Source: JAYEHK01 sp034659475 (lineage in GTDB: Bacteria; Bacillota; Syntrophomonadia; Syntrophomonadales; Syntrophomonadaceae). Taken from it: DNA of 15,255 nucleotides. Where the stretch lies: the NCBI GenBank assembly GCA_034659475.1, contig JAYEHK010000101.1:1-15255 (forward strand), read 5' to 3'. The notes under the pieces were generated by a model that had not been told where the DNA came from, ran no database searches, and was given only the letters and a program-made list of their open reading frames with translations. Every line of letters begins with the position of its first letter. The stretch's first letter is position 1. Shown here piece after piece: positions 14,472 to 15,255 of the stretch. The translations under genes were made by a program, and so were the position numbers.

Positions 14472-14921
14472 TTGCAGCAACAGTTTTTTATTCGAAAAAT
14501 GACAGAGCGCGATCTGGATGGGGTTATGGAAATTGAACATGAATCTTTTACCATGCCATGGTCCAGGGAGTCGTATCTTTCTGAACTGAAAAATCAATTT
14601 GCCAACTATCTGCTTTGTGATTATGAAGGGGAAGTCGCTGCTTATGCCGGAATCTGGGTTGTGTTTGAGGAAGCTCATATTACTAATGTTGCGGTGGGTA
14701 CCGCGTATCGCGGCAAGGGAATGGGTAAAACTCTGATGCTGGCAGCAGAAGAGATCGCCAGAGACAAGAAGGCTCTGCGAATACTGCTCGAAGTTCGCCC
14801 TTCCAATACCGTAGCCCGTAAGATGTACACAGAACTGGGTTACATGGAAACCGGTTTGAGAAAACAGTATTATTCCGACAATCAGGAAGATGCGATTATT
14901 ATGACGAGATTTTTATTTTAG
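14472..14921 (+). CDS. rimI: Ribosomal-protein-alanine N-acetyltransferase RimI (GNAT)
   Basis: This 149-residue GNAT enzyme transfers acetyl from acetyl-CoA to protein N-termini; in enterobacteria the target is ribosomal protein S18. The acetyl-CoA loop VAVGTAYRGKGMGKTLM is intact, and LEVRPSNTVARKMYTELGY followed by RKQYYSDNQEDAIIM is the RimI C-terminal signature. The start is TTG at 14472 with AAAGGAG about 10 nt upstream, overlapping the end of tsaB. Length matches the family. It is the last gene of the tsaE-tsaB-rimI operon visible here. The substrate in this organism is assumed. Confidence 0.92.
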   Translation: MQQQFFIRKMTERDLDGVMEIEHESFTMPWSRESYLSELKNQFANYLLCDYEGEVAAYAGIWVVFEEAHITNVAVGTAYRGKGMGKTLMLAAEEIARDKKALRILLEVRPSNTVARKMYTELGYMETGLRKQYYSDNQEDAIIMTRFLF

Positions 14922-14929
14922 TGACAGGG

Positions 14930-15007
14930 TGACGTGTAAGACAGATTATGCGTCATAAAGTTGGTTAGTTGGTTAGTTGGACAGTTGGTCAGTTGGAAAG
15001 TTGGAAC
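14930..15007 (+). repeat. Octamer array (GTTGGTTA)n with hairpin head, copy 3 (degenerate)
   Basis: The head TGACGTGTAAGACAGATTAT-GCGTCA has 6-bp closing arms and is followed by TAAA. Six 8-nt units follow (14960-15007): two perfect GTTGGTTA, then GTTGGACA, GTTGGTCA, GTTGGAAA and GTTGGAAC. It begins 9 nt after rimI and runs almost directly into the long direct repeat. Its decay contrasts with the perfect units in copy 2. Confidence 0.82.
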
Positions 15008-15013
15008 GGTTCA

Positions 15014-15255
15014 GAAGGGATGTCAATATAATTTCCTCCTCTTACACGGCAGACTATTTCAATAAGGAGTAAGGAGTTAGGGGTTAGGGGTGAGGGGTGA
15101 GGAAAATGTTTGACGCGAAGCGTCTAACCCCCTAACTCTTAACCCCTAACCCCTAACCAAAGCTAGGTTAATCCCTGCCGCGGAACGGACCACGTGAGAA
15201 CGGAAACAGACTCCAAAAGCAAAAAAGGTGCTAGGCTCTTAACTTATTCAGAAAA
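15014..15255. repeat. Right copy of the long direct repeat
   Basis: This is the counterpart of 1-236, in the same orientation and running to the window end, so its full length is not visible. The heptamer arm has one more TTAGGGG unit than the left copy. The hairpin tip GACGC-GAA-GCGTC is unchanged. No gene lies between rimI and the window end. Confidence 0.9.

Overview
The window looks like chromosomal DNA from a low-to-moderate GC, Gram-positive, probably spore-forming member of the Clostridia (Peptococcaceae/Desulfitobacteriaceae-like). The reasons are strong AGGAGG-type ribosome binding sites, several TTG/GTG starts, a BlaI/BlaR-type pair, an exported protein joining a copper-amine-oxidase-like N-terminal domain to a GH18 domain, and short GC-rich dispersed repeats between genes. 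The genus is an inference. No phage, plasmid, CRISPR, rRNA or tRNA gene was seen.

Layout: (1) 1-425 is a composite repeat region without genes. (2) 426-2524 (+) is an apparent operon of a class I glutamine-amidotransferase-like C26 peptidase, an imidazolonepropionase-like amidohydrolase and a 63-residue protein that starts on TTG inside the end of the amidohydrolase gene; a good intrinsic terminator follows. (3) 2655-4001 (+) is the exported GH18 protein. It converges on a blaI-blaR-like pair (4003-6416, -), and one 29-bp repeat supplies both stop codons. (4) 6592-10698 (-) is an OmpR-type response regulator, a HAMP sensor kinase and a beta-propeller lipoprotein. (5) 11198-11863 (-) is another lipoprotein with a suspect 5' end and a 3' end formed by the terminal repeat of a 322-bp MITE-like element. 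(6) 12345-14921 (+) is a family 4 uracil-DNA glycosylase followed by tsaE-tsaB-rimI, which belong to t6A tRNA modification and protein N-terminal acetylation. (7) 14922-15255 repeats the sequence seen at the left end.

The genes are mostly familiar families. The unusual part is the repeat landscape: 236/242-bp direct repeats with TTAGGGG-type heptamers in a large hairpin at both ends; three copies of a hairpin-headed (GTTGGTTA)n array; two elements with inverted termini sharing an internal core; three related GGGTTGTT/AACAACCC elements upstream of genes; and a TGAGTCA-bounded 29-bp repeat in two copies. At four genes (GH18, BlaR, the 11.2-kb lipoprotein and UDG) the stop codon lies inside such a repeat, so these elements appear to have shaped the C-termini.

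Likely cooperation: TsaE and TsaB need TsaC and TsaD, which are not in the window. BlaI should repress its own operon through two 19-bp operator repeats and be relieved by BlaR proteolysis. The response regulator, kinase and propeller lipoprotein probably form an envelope-sensing unit whose signal cannot be read from sequence.
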